Program-made: the position numbers and the translations under genes
Assembly: GCA_032158295.1 (NCBI GenBank)
Contig: CM063249.1
Location: forward strand, 11,846,139 to 11,910,138
DNA: 64,000 bases
Direction of reading: 5' to 3'
Source: Pycnopodia helianthoides
Lineage: Eukaryota > Echinodermata > Asteroidea > Forcipulatida > Asteriidae
The notes under the pieces: model-generated
What the model was told of the DNA's origin: nothing
The model's input: only the letters and a program-made list of their open reading frames with translations
Database searches by the model: none
Shown here: one piece after another, positions 24,571 to 36,400 of the stretch
Layout: each line of letters opens with the position of its first letter
Position numbering within the stretch: the first letter of the stretch is position 1

Positions 24571-25059
24571 ACGTTTCGACTAGCGTGCTAGTCTTCAGCT
24601 TGGGAATAGCTCCTTAATAGGTACATTCAAATCACACAGACATGAACAAACAAGGGGAAAGTCGGGTTTATTAATAAACAGTGTTTATTATTCATCTGAT
24701 TGAGTTATACAAAAGAAGAAAAAGTCAATTTCGACCATGGAAATTTTCCATAAAACGGAAGAACATTTTATGACACCATTAAAAAAACACACAGGGAGTC
24801 ATTTACTTCTAAAAACAAAATCAAATTTGCAGGAAACTCAAAAGTTTATTTACAATTGGATTGTTACATGTATTGCTGTAAGCATAGCACAGTTCAGAAA
24901 GTTTCTTGAAATTTCCAAGAAAAAATATGGTTTCAAGGAAATTGCAAAAAAACAATTCATTCCGTAGCCATCTTCGTTTCAAAATCCCTGTATGCAACAA
25001 GTTATCATTTTTCAATTAACAGGAAGAGGACAGACTACATGTATTTTCAAACCCAGCTT

Positions 25060-25235
25060 TTGTTCGACCGCATTGACGCTTTGGCTATGGCTAGATGACT
25101 ACAGCCAGCAGCCACAGCCACAATGAGGTTACTCATCTCAGACATGACCTTAAGGCCATATCCGAATTGGCACAGTGACGAGGTAATCCAGCCGTAGCTG
25201 TGGCCGTAGCCGCCAATTCGGAAACGGCCGATCAT
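25060..25235. repeat. Palindromic GGCTACGGCT-type repeat
   Basis: Many GGCTATGGCT / AGCCGTAGC words in both orientations (GCTTTGGCTATGGCTAG, CCAGCAGCCACAGCC, CCAGCCGTAGCTGTGG), ending in GCCGCCAATTCGG. Relatives occur at 46621-46665, 54391-54500, 55808-55905 and 59386-59570. The open frame of 111 codons here is a by-product of the repeat. Confidence 0.55.
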
Positions 25236-25731
25236 AGCTGAATTGCGTGATAGAAATACAAGATAACTGCACTTATAACCATTCTCTATTCTCACACAAA
25301 GAGACAATTCAATCTTATCCAGGTTTACATTGGAAATAAAATTGCGCACACTAATATTTATTGTTAAACGCCTGTAGCTCAAAAATAACGCCCTCTATGG
25401 TGATCTTCATCACAAACCCAGCAACCCGTACAATGTCCCCGTCAAATTGAAATCTAAAACACAGTGACCTATCTGCACAGATCAGTCACTGCTTTCCCGG
25501 ATGTAGGAAAAGCAACATCCCCCCTGCTCAAGGCCACGTAATCTTTGATAGGATCGAAAGGAGAAACACAAAGGAAACGGACGTACATAAAATTATGCAA
25601 ATGTACATCAATTGATGAACTTTCAGTATCTCATTTTGTTTCCATATTAGGATTAATTCAGTTTATGCCCGACTCTCAAGGGAGGCTGGTAGCAGCAGGG
25701 ATGGAGTGGGTGCCTTGGCGCGGGAGATAGA

Positions 25732-25911
25732 CCTGTGCCCAATTTCAAAGAGCTGCCTCCCTAAGCATCAAAAGTAGCTTAGCACAATAAAATTATGCTT
25801 ACGAGCATGAGGTTACCAGCCATAATACCATTCAACGTGCACTATCTGTGACTGATACCCGGCTTATATTTGCCTAGCAGAAATTTGCTAGAGGAACTCT
25901 TTGAAATGGGA
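25732..25911. mobile_element. MITE, GGGCCC family, decayed
   Basis: Left end GTGCCCAATTTCAAAGAGCT, interior GAGGTTACCAGCCATAATACC, right end ACTCTTTGAAATGGGAGG. The arms have several mismatches. Confidence 0.7.
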
Positions 25912-28317
25912 GGATACACGGCTTAACTCAGTCACATGTTCACAAACTTCAAATTTAGGACAACAATGTGGAATATTTTCTTGTTTTCAAATCCAGTTAT
26001 TTGTTAACTACATTAAAAAAAGACAGGACAAAATTATATATTTTTGTATCCTACACACATAATGATATTACGAGAAAGAAAAAAAAACCTTGGACTTTTC
26101 CCTGAAACCAATCACACTGACCTGGCAGAACTGAGCGTTAATTTTTTTCAAGACAGAAATCAACTGACACTTTTCAAAGTGTGCTCTGCCACGCTCAAGG
26201 ACGTATGTCAAGTAATACTTTTGTAAAACACCTTAAATAATATATCTTTTTTGTCTAAAATTAAGTAGAAAAATTCAACAATCCCAAAGCAAATAATCTA
26301 CTTAATGAGTTATCTACTTTAAAATGTTCATGAAATAAGCATCAATCTATACAGTTAGTAAACGGTCCACTAAAATGTTATTTTTTTTTCTAAACCCCAA
26401 TTTTAATCTCCTTTGATTTGTAGCAAATTATATATATATACATTATACAATTCATGATTTGCAAAATGGAGGACAAATTAACTCCACATATAATGTATAT
26501 GATATACACTTATGCTTGTTTATGTAGCATTTATGTAGCCATTAAAAACATTAATCCGTTGTCATTGCTCATCCCTGTGAATTTGCAACTGTCGCTAACC
26601 ATTTTAATGATATCTAGGTAAAAAAACACCTTGGCATGACGGAAAGAATAATGTACTTAAAAAGAAAAAAAACCTGTCAGAACCACTTAACAGTTATATT
26701 CACTTGGATGCATAAACATACCATATGCAAATATGCAAATATGCAAATTCATGCTAATATTTTCAAATACATGCAATCGCAGTTGAAAGCCAATGAGCAA
26801 ATGGACCTTTCCCATAAAAAATGCAAATTGCACATAGCGCATGTGCACCAACACTACAGAATGAGGGAACACACCTTTTTGTGTGGGGCTAATGGTGGCG
26901 TGACGCACACATGTTTGTGCGACTGCCTAGTGCATAACTAAATGGATGGCGTTTGCCAACCAATAGTGTCTGTAAGCATGCATGAATGTACTTGGCATAT
27001 TTAATGGGAAAGGTTATTTATAATGTGAGAACAAATCATGATCCTGTTTTTTTAAACTGATTATCCTATGAGTTTTGCTAACTGGATCTTCAAATGCATG
27101 TGCCATGGAAAAGAACCTCTCCTTGGCACTGTCATTCATTACTCAAAGTTCTAAACTCGATTACAAGATCAAGACAAGAAGAAGAAAACCTCTTTTTTCT
27201 CTACTTCTATGCAGAATACCTGAGGTTTTATGGCCAGAGAAGACTGGTACCTTTCAAACTTAAATCTCACCATGTGATTTGTTATTGGCTGTCAGGGGCT
27301 CAGACAGCAGTGTACTATTAGGAGGAACATGTCAGGTCGGGCACTAAATGTTACTTACTCATAAGTGGAAAAATTGATTGCATATGTTATTATATAATAA
27401 TAATCATATCATTTGAATTTATACAAAGATCAAAGTTACGGCATTTTGAAGGAGAACAAGTTTTAAAGGTTTGTGAAAAACAAACAAATGCGTCTCTATC
27501 TAATGTTAATTACAGGAAGCTGCCAGTCACATGAAAAAAGAGTTGTCTACATGTTAGCAATCATAAAGGAAGGCACATACACTTTGTTTAAAATACATAT
27601 TTATTAGCTAATATTAAGGTACATGTAGCATAATTTGTCTAATTGTTCAAAGGTAGTCTACACTAGCAGTCCAATGTTCGTTTCATTTTTCTTGTGGAGG
27701 TCATTATTCTACCTTCCCTTTTAATAAAGGTTCAAACATTTTTATTTTTAAATATTTGAACATTTCTGCCTTGACTGTAAAGGCCATTTTATTTATTTAT
27801 TCTCCAATTTAATTGAATCAAGTTAGTTATAATTGTTTGTTTTCAAAATAATATCATATGTTGCTCCAGAAATCTCCACAAAATCGACAAGCTTTTTACA
27901 AAAAAAAAAGTCTCAACAAGTGCCCGTTTACTTCCCCATATTCTGCCACCAGATTTGAGTATTTCATGTGGTACTACTTTTTTAACAACCTCTAAATATT
28001 TCTGAGAATAAATGAAAATAAATAGAACATAATTACATAATACAATGTCAGGAGGCATACACTAGAGATTGTGAGGCATGACAGGAAATGTGAAGTCGTT
28101 TTTATATGTAGGACTGGATGTGGCCATATCCGATGGTAAATGCAATCTCATGGGGAAGTGATAGACCAAAATGATTTTATGCAATGACTATACTTGTAAC
28201 CTCCTTCAACCTCATTCACACTAAAGCCATTTATTGCAGGAAGAAGACAAAAGGCGCTCAAATATTTTAGATGCTGAGCAAGAGTTTGCAGGGAGCCAGC
28301 GACTATTAGTGCATTTC

Positions 28318-30306
28318 CATGGCATTTTGCGAGGTAACCTGTTTTAGCTAAGCAAAGTTTTGCTGTGCTAAGCAAACTTTTGTGTCAGGAAGCTCTCCGA
28401 AATTGGGCCCGCATCCAAATTTATTGCAACTGTAAATTACAGTGACCAGCTTCCTGTCTTGTATATGATTGGAGACTTGTCCACAAGAAATTTAGTCCTA
28501 GTTTCTGTGTTACCATTTTGTTGAAACTCGATCAAATCAATTGTACTTTGAAAAAAAAATCAGGATTTGTTAGCTTGAATTAATCAATTGTCGTGTTAAC
28601 AACACCTTAGCTCATGCAAAATCTGAATAACTTTTTTTTTAAAGCTAAAGAATGATTTTCTGTTTTTGAGGAATTTAGACTCTGGGGCATATAAATAACT
28701 GGTTTTTTACAAACAGGTGAAAGATCTTGTCAGTTAATATACGGGTCGGATACTTAACGGAGGCAACAGAGGCAGTTGCCTCTGTTGCACCTTGTCATTG
28801 CCTTGGTGCCCCTTGATATGTTTCAATAGAAATTTCCTCATAGAGGTGCTCTTTACCAAGGAGAAATCGCCTTGGTGCCCTTGCCCTTTTAAAACTGAAG
28901 CATTCTGTCTGAGTATAAATTACGTTTTTGAGTTGTATTCTGTCACTGCTGAGCAAATTTTTTTTTTTAATGAAATAATGGTATCGGGTTAAATATTTGT
29001 TAGCACTTGGTGCAGTTAAGCAGAAACAATTTGGAAGAAAAATAACGAGCAGTACCAGTCACAACATGTGATCGACAAGGTATTCTGGCTGCTAACCCGT
29101 TATTACTAAGCAAGATTATTTTCAGTGGTAAGAGTTTTGTGCTTTTTATGTGGCATTTTGACTGGTAACCCCAGTATTCCTGTTTCTTGCTAGGCAAGAT
29201 TTTCCAGTGCTTCGTAAATTTGTGTGCGTACCATAATTGGACCTTGATGTACATGTAACTGCTCTTGTTACACACAGTGGCATGTAACAGGGAAACTGTT
29301 CAACAGTGGGTAAACCCCAACCTTTGCCTAAAGCCCAAACACAGGATGTACAGAATCAACGTCCTCAATATATTCCTACAATAGAGTGTGTATTCATGTT
29401 TGTTCATTTTTTTCTAAATAAGTTTTTTAAATTAAGATTTAATACAAATTTATTTGAGAGCTTTCAATATTTCTAAATGTTTAATTATTGAAAGGTACAT
29501 GCCGTCATAACATGTATCATGTGCTCAGTCTTACAATCACACACGAACTGTGTATATTTACTTAATGCCCTGTACACAAACTACAGACCTCATGTAGTAG
29601 ACACCATCAGACCATGGCCCAATTTCTTGGCTCTGCTTACTGGGAAATTCTGCTCTTACGGCCCATGGAATTATGTGCTCTACAGGGCTCCATAGCACAG
29701 AATTTGCAGTCAGCAGAGCCGTGCAATTGGACCCACATCATTTCAGGTTAGTGATCTGCAGGGCAGAATTTCCCAGAACTGCAATTTATCCATATCCACT
29801 AAGCAAATTGCTGTTGCGCTTAGCAATTATCTGTACTTAACAGCTCTTTGAGTTTGCAACAAGATGTTCAATAGCCAGGGCCAAAAGTTAATAAAGCGGC
29901 CTTAGTAGATAAGCAGGAAACCAGTCAAAGGCGGTGCATGTGGTATGGTAGTTTGGCTGGTAACCTTAATCTGGCAAGCAAAAGTTACCTTGTACTTAAC
30001 TACTTTTTGTGCTTAAGCGACTCTGTGAATTGGACCAAGAACAACTTTGTCATCTGCACTAGCTGTGAAAAGCATGGACTCATTTGGATCCATTTGTGTG
30101 CTAACAAGAAGCGGTGTCATAACCTAGGACACCCGGAGCCAACTTCACAGAGATGCTAGACACACAAGTTTCCTAAGCATCCAGGTCATCAGCCAAGGTA
30201 CGATGTCATGTTCAATGTTTGTGACTGACTCTCAGCATATTTTTCGCTTAGCTGACAATATTTGTTGAGCAATATTTTACAGACAGCTCTTTAACAATGG
30301 GCCCAG
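28318..30306. repeat. Cluster of eroded GGGCCC-family MITEs
   Basis: At least four or five partial copies lie close together (about 28318-28412, 29005-29245, 29617-29735, 29930-30040 and 30138-30306). They are recognisable by GGCTGGTAACC, AGCAGGAAACCAGTCAAAG, GCTTAGC and AAATTGGGCCC words. Limits are approximate. The cluster lies just beyond the coronin stop and may be part of its 3' UTR. Confidence 0.5.
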
Positions 30307-30415
30307 GTGATCCGGAACATTGGTGCATGAGATGTGTAGTCTGAGGGACTTAGTCTGAACTGAGTAAAGCATACGTACATGGTTAACGAATGGCTCGATC
30401 TCCAATGATTTAACA

Positions 30416-33400
30416 CTAATCTGAACCGCCCACCTTGGCGGCGAGGTCGTCCAGCTTGCTCTGCATCTCCTGTATCTTGCTCGTGTTCTCCTTGATCAGA
30501 TCGTCTTGGCTCTTCACAGTGGCCTTGAGGGACTTGATCTCATCCTGAAGACCTTTCACTTCCTATGAAAACAAAAATAAAACACGTTGAAAATGAGTTT
30601 ATAAATGCCAAGGACGATTAAAGTCATCATGGCGCAGTTTTGGAGAAACTGACACATTTTAATCAGAAAGTGTTACTAAGAGTTAAGTTGGCAACCAGTT
30701 GGAGAGAAAATCTTCCTGTCCAAGAAGATGTTATCTTTCAAGTAGTATCTGTTTCTCATGCATAAAAAAGAGAAAAAGAGAGATAGAATCACAACATAAT
30801 AAGACCTGTAACTGCTCTGGTCCCTTGCACTGACATCAAAGTGGCCGTTCGGCCCAAAAAACAAAAACAAAACACAGTTACTTTCTGTCACTGTCTGCCA
30901 CTTTGGGAGTCAAGTTGCACGAAAAGATAATATGGGGTAAGCCTCAAACTGGCACACTGCACAGTATCTACACACGGAATCCGACTCCCAAAATGGCGCA
31001 TCATTCAAAGATGTTTCGTGGGTAAAGACGTCAGGCACATTAGGTCAATACAAAGCTTTGTTAAATAAGGTAAAGGTAGGCATCTGGGCCCAATTTCATA
31101 GAGCTGCTAAGCACAAAAAAAAGTTTCTCAAAACTCATTATACTACCCAAAGCTGCTGTCCTTCTTACCAAGTAAGTTTTTATTGCCATTCATTTTCAGA
31201 GTCATAATACCAAACGTGTACTGTGACATTGAGGACACAAGTGTCAAGACTGGGAATAACAAACGGCTAGAGCTGTGTAAATCAGGCAAGATCAACTGCA
31301 CAGTATCTACACACGGAATCCGACTCCCAAAATGGCGCATCATTCAAAGATGTTTCGTGGGTAAAGACGTCAGGCACATTAGGTCAATACAAAGCTTTGT
31401 TAAATAAGGTAAAGGTAGGCATCTGGGCCCAATTTCATAGAGCTGCTAAGCACAAAAATTGCTTGTTACTGGTATTCAGCTGTTGTTTGTTTATCCTGAA
31501 AATCACGTGGAAATTTGGTTGGTAATTCTGTTTTTATCAATGAAGAAATTTCATGCTAAGCAAATTTTTGTGCTTAGCAGCTCTATGAAATTGGGCCCTG
31601 TTATGATGAAAAACTAACAGTTTAATAGATGTAATAATTTGCATCGGAGATAAAAACAAAAAAAATCTTTTCTCTGAACAGTTTTTGGATAAGCACTGTA
31701 CACTCAATGCTTTGAGTCCTGTGGATTTGATTCCTACTTACTGTGCTACTGGCTGCTGCTGCTGCCGAGGAACCACCCCCTCCACTTTGAACCTTCTTGC
31801 CGAACCCTGATACCTTGTTAACTGTCTTCCCTACGCGGACCTCCTTCACCTTTGGCTTGAAGCCGGTCTTCAGGGAAATCAGGATGGGGTCTTTAGTCTC
31901 GCCAGCCTCCCACTGGTCAGCGGTTAGTGCTGCCTCATATCCAGGGGCGTCTGGGAACAGATCATCTTGGAAGAGATCCGACTAAAACATAAATGAATAA
32001 AAACACTTTGTGATTAATAGTTCTTAAGCAACATGATTGCATGCATTTCCTTCATTTTATAGACCTGTGAAATCACGTCTTTACAAAATATAGTTCCAAG
32101 TGAATGCAATCTTTAAAAAAAACAGAGCATATATTTCCACGCAGGAAGAATATTCCCCATAGGAATACACAGTCTGAGAAGTATTTCTGACAGAAACATT
32201 CTCAGATTCAAATTTTGGGGAATAAAAAGTGATATATTTTCCATAACCGTAGTACTTCAAAGTTAAAAGTTTCTCAAAACTCATTATACTACCCAAAGCT
32301 GCTGTCCTTCTTACCAAGTAAGTTTTTATTGCCATTCATTTTCAGAGTCATAATACCAAACGTGTACTGTGACATTGAGGACACAAGTGTCAAGACTGGG
32401 AATAACAAACGGCTAGAGCTGTGTAAATCAGGCAAGATGAGGTTAACTGACTAATCAGTACAGGAATAAATCGTCTCAATCCTCACCTTTCGCGGTACTG
32501 TCATTGCCGTGGGAATAATGACAAAGTGATTCGTGTTCCCCTTGGATGATTTCTCGATGCGGTAAAATCGCATGACCTCGTTCTGATTCACATCACAGCC
32601 TCGCTTGGGCATTGCCGCTGCAAACGTCTGAGGCTTTTCCTGGAACATACTTAACCAGTAGACGTAGGGTGCCTCATCTGTGATCTCGTAGTAGCGGATT
32701 ACTGAGTCACCCTTTGATAAAAGGAAGGATAAATACAAATAAATTCATCAATGCTTCAGCTTTGTTTTAATGGATTACTGAGTTTTCTTTTTATTTTTAG
32801 TGGAACACTTTTTACGGGAAAAATTTATTTGACTCTCAGTTTCAAAGTTTTGCAAAAAAAATTCACAAATGTTGGCAAATTTCTCAAAAGTATGTCCAGA
32901 TGTTATAAAGGATATATTTATGTATCTACCGAATGAGATAAACAAATTAGCATTGTGTAAGTCAATTTTTTTTCTCCTGCCAAATCTACACCACTGGTTC
33001 CAAACTCTGACTCCAGTTAGATCCACCATTTTCAAGCTATGCACTTGATGCAAATAACTTCCATGTTTTTAAATATAGATGGATTGCAATACGCGTCATT
33101 GACCGCCATCTTTGATGTAAAACAATGGAAAAGTGCACGCGTGTATGCGCTACGCACGACTCTCAGCCAATGATAGCTCTTCACGCGTGCACAATTCATC
33201 AAAGATGGCGGCCGATGACGCCTATTGCAATCCATCTACTGACTTCATGGTTACTAAGTGTGAAATAACAGTACCTCAACCCTAATGAAACCAAAAACAA
33301 TGCATTTGCCATTACAACATGCATAAGGCTTGTCTGAGCTGTTGTCTTTATTTATTTATTTTCATTTTTTTTTAAAAAGAACTAGTCAGCATTAAACAGA

Positions 33401-36400
33401 TTTTGTGCACAAGTGCAAACCACTCTTCAGCTGTAGCCACAGCAGTCAAAGCCAGAACTGAAGCCAGAGCCATGGTTTGAATACAGAGAAGGAAGGAAGG
33501 ATTGGAACCACTGTGCTAGTATCAGGTTTCTAGTTGACCTTTTCTGCTAGGTAGATAATACCAGTATCCCTATCAAAGGTTATAATGTGTGAGTCAAGTC
33601 CTTTTTCTCCCAAATCTCATCTCCACCGATGGCTCCAAGTTTGACTTCAGCTGTATCAACCATTTTGAAGCCATGCACTTACATGTAAGGCACATGAGTT
33701 CTTTGTGTTTTTTTTTCTCCATAATTCACTTGATGGCAATTAAGTGGGAAACAGCAGTCCCCTAATGATGCACAAACAAAGCATCCACCCTTTATTAACC
33801 CTCCTACTGTCAGTGACTCTTGGCAACATTTTCTAGTGAGTTGACCAACCATTTGAAACCATTCGACTGCCAAGGTTGTGTACGGTGGCACAACTGTGCA
33901 CAGAACTAACTGTGTACTGTGTACATACATTCTCTCATAGTGTCTTATTGCAGGCTGGCATAGTTTATCTATCATTCAAGACCACAGTGAATGGTATTGA
34001 ATGGTCAGACAGCAAGAGGGTTAAACAAACACAAAACTTGTCCAAATGTCTTCCGGCTTATAACAAACAGATTGTGTGCGCAAAGTGAAATTTGTTCTAG
34101 TCATGTGAAGCGAAAACACTCTTCAGCTGTAGCCACAGTCAAAGCCAGGACTGAAGCCAGAGCCATGGTTTGAATACAGAAAAGGAAAGAAGGGGTGGAG
34201 ACCACTGTGGTAGTATCATACTTGTTTAGCTTACCTTAGCTGCTAGGTAGATCATGCCAGTATCCCTATCGTAGGTTATAACGTTCACACCGTTAGATTG
34301 ATCAATTTCATCAAGTTCTAGGTTCGCTCCAGTATCCTGTGAAGAAAAACAATTATAAAATTTTATCAAACAGAACAATTTTTCGATAGCATCCCTGATG
34401 ACATCATCAAGGATGCTACTAAATAATTGTTTTGTTTTAACAACTTTGTAAAATACTACAATTTTCTTCACAATGAAAAAAAATATTAAACACTTAAATT
34501 ACCAGAAATTTTTGATATAGTTAGTTTCTATCTTTAACGGGGAAACAAATAATAATCATAATAATAACTAGTTCTTGTACAGTGCATTTTACAATAACGT
34601 ATCAATGCGCTTTACATTAGTGCCCTGGTCATTGGGCCAATAGCATTCCTGTAATCTTTCTCAGCTCCCTGGGAAGTATACAGCCCTGGGCTGCCGTGGC
34701 TTTTTCAAACGCAATATCAACCTCTACCCTCCCAGGTACCTATTTATACCCCCTGGGTGAAGAGAAGCAATTATAGTCAAGCATCTTGCTCAACGACACA
34801 AGTGTCATGACCGGGATTTGAACCCACACCCTGATGGCTCAACCACCAGAACTTGAATCAACTGCTCTAAACCACTCGGCCATGACACCCATAAACACAC
34901 AACTATGTGATATGAGTAAATACTGCAGGCAGCTGGAGTTTAATCAAATTCCTTGCATGATTGGTCAGCGAAATACTTGGCTGCATAGAAAATTTGGAAA
35001 GCTTGATGCATCTCAAAGCTAAAACCCAAGTTGCCCGTTTAGATGGCGTATATCAGGTGCTATCTATAACAAAAGGCTACCAGCTGAAACATTGGGTAAC
35101 CATTTAATATTGTAGTAAGACAACTGTGAGTATTTTCTTGTTCTGAAATGTGAAAAGCTTTTCTTATTGGAGATTGTCTTGAACTGGTTGCCTGTAAAAT
35201 GCCTCGTGTAACATGGCTTTAATATTTACAACCTGCTGATCCTTTGGAGGTTTGAACTTTGAAAAAAGACCGAATTAGTCAATCTTAAAAAGCATTTGCT
35301 TATAAACTTGGTGAGGGAGAAATATTAGGCTGCTGGACTTTAGAGCACTAAAATTACTGGGCCCGATTTCATGGAGCTGCTTCAGCACAAAAAAAGTAGC
35401 TAACAACTACATCCCTTTGATAGAAGACACTATTTGCTTTTACCCAACCTTGCAATGGATTTGCAGACAAAACAAAACGGCAAGATAATAACATAGTACA
35501 TTTCAGAACTTTCACTGTAAGATGCATCTGTTGAGCTCTTTTTCATTGGGGCATTCCAGACATAGCAATGCTTTTATATGTTTAAGAATGAACAACATAA
35601 ACTACATTGAATTCATAATACCATTCACAGAATGTTGAAAAGCAATTTCAGTTTTGTATCACCCCCCCCCCCATAAAAAAAACATTACAAAAATTAAAAC
35701 AAAACAGAAAGGATATTATAATATGAAGACCCTGAAAGTATTGAGTCATTTGAGTACTTCCGTACAAAAGGAAAATAGTGCGTTAAAGTATGGGGGACAC
35801 CCTCTGCCACATATCGGTCATAGGGGTAAAAGCTATTAACCCTCCTACTCTCAATGACTCTTGGCAACATTTTCCATTGAGTTGACCAACCATTTGAAAC
35901 CATTCGACTGCCAAGGTTGTGTATGGTGGCTCAACTGTGCACAGAACTAACTGTGTACTGTGTACATGCATTCCCTCATGGTATCATATTGCAGGCTGGC
36001 ATAGTTTATCTATCATTCAAAACCATAGTGAATGGTATTGAATGGTCAGACAGCAAGAGGGTTAAACAAAATTACCTCATTCCAGAGTGCAAACTGTCGG
36101 GCACTCATTTTGTCAAAACCAGTGGTAAATATTCCCTGTTTGACGAATGTAATCATCTGTGGTTTGGACCCCTCGTGACCGTCCCATTCCTGCACAAGAG
36201 GCAAACGTGGAAGAAAATTATGGTACATGGATTAAAGGTATCATAACTACATGTGTAAATTTACAGTTCATATTTAAAAAACATGGACGATATAATTGTT
36301 GTTGAGTTAACATGCAGGCCTGATACTTTGTTCATGTAGGGGCAAGGCAGTTTTTCCTTAGTAAAGGGCACCTCCACGAGGAAAATATAAATATCTCTTG

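Larger units (their letters stand above)
21863..30415. other. 8.5-kb region without recognised genes
   Basis: It holds the 3' UTR of FABP C on the left and the 3' UTR of coronin (minus strand) on the right. Between them are AT-rich unique sequence, a (TA)n run near 26430-26447, and GGGCCC-family MITE copies, which become dense and eroded from about 28300 onward. Open frames of 60-118 codons occur, but none has a recognisable domain, splice context or codon pattern of a gene. Confidence 0.55.

Noticed and set aside
25047..25382. 111-codon minus-strand open frame
   Set aside because: Most of it is the GGCTACGGCT palindromic repeat.
34805..34893. Possible functional tRNA-Leu gene on the minus strand
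   Set aside because: Good A and B boxes and acceptor-like pairing, but the anticodon stem does not pair and the sequence runs directly into a SINE body.
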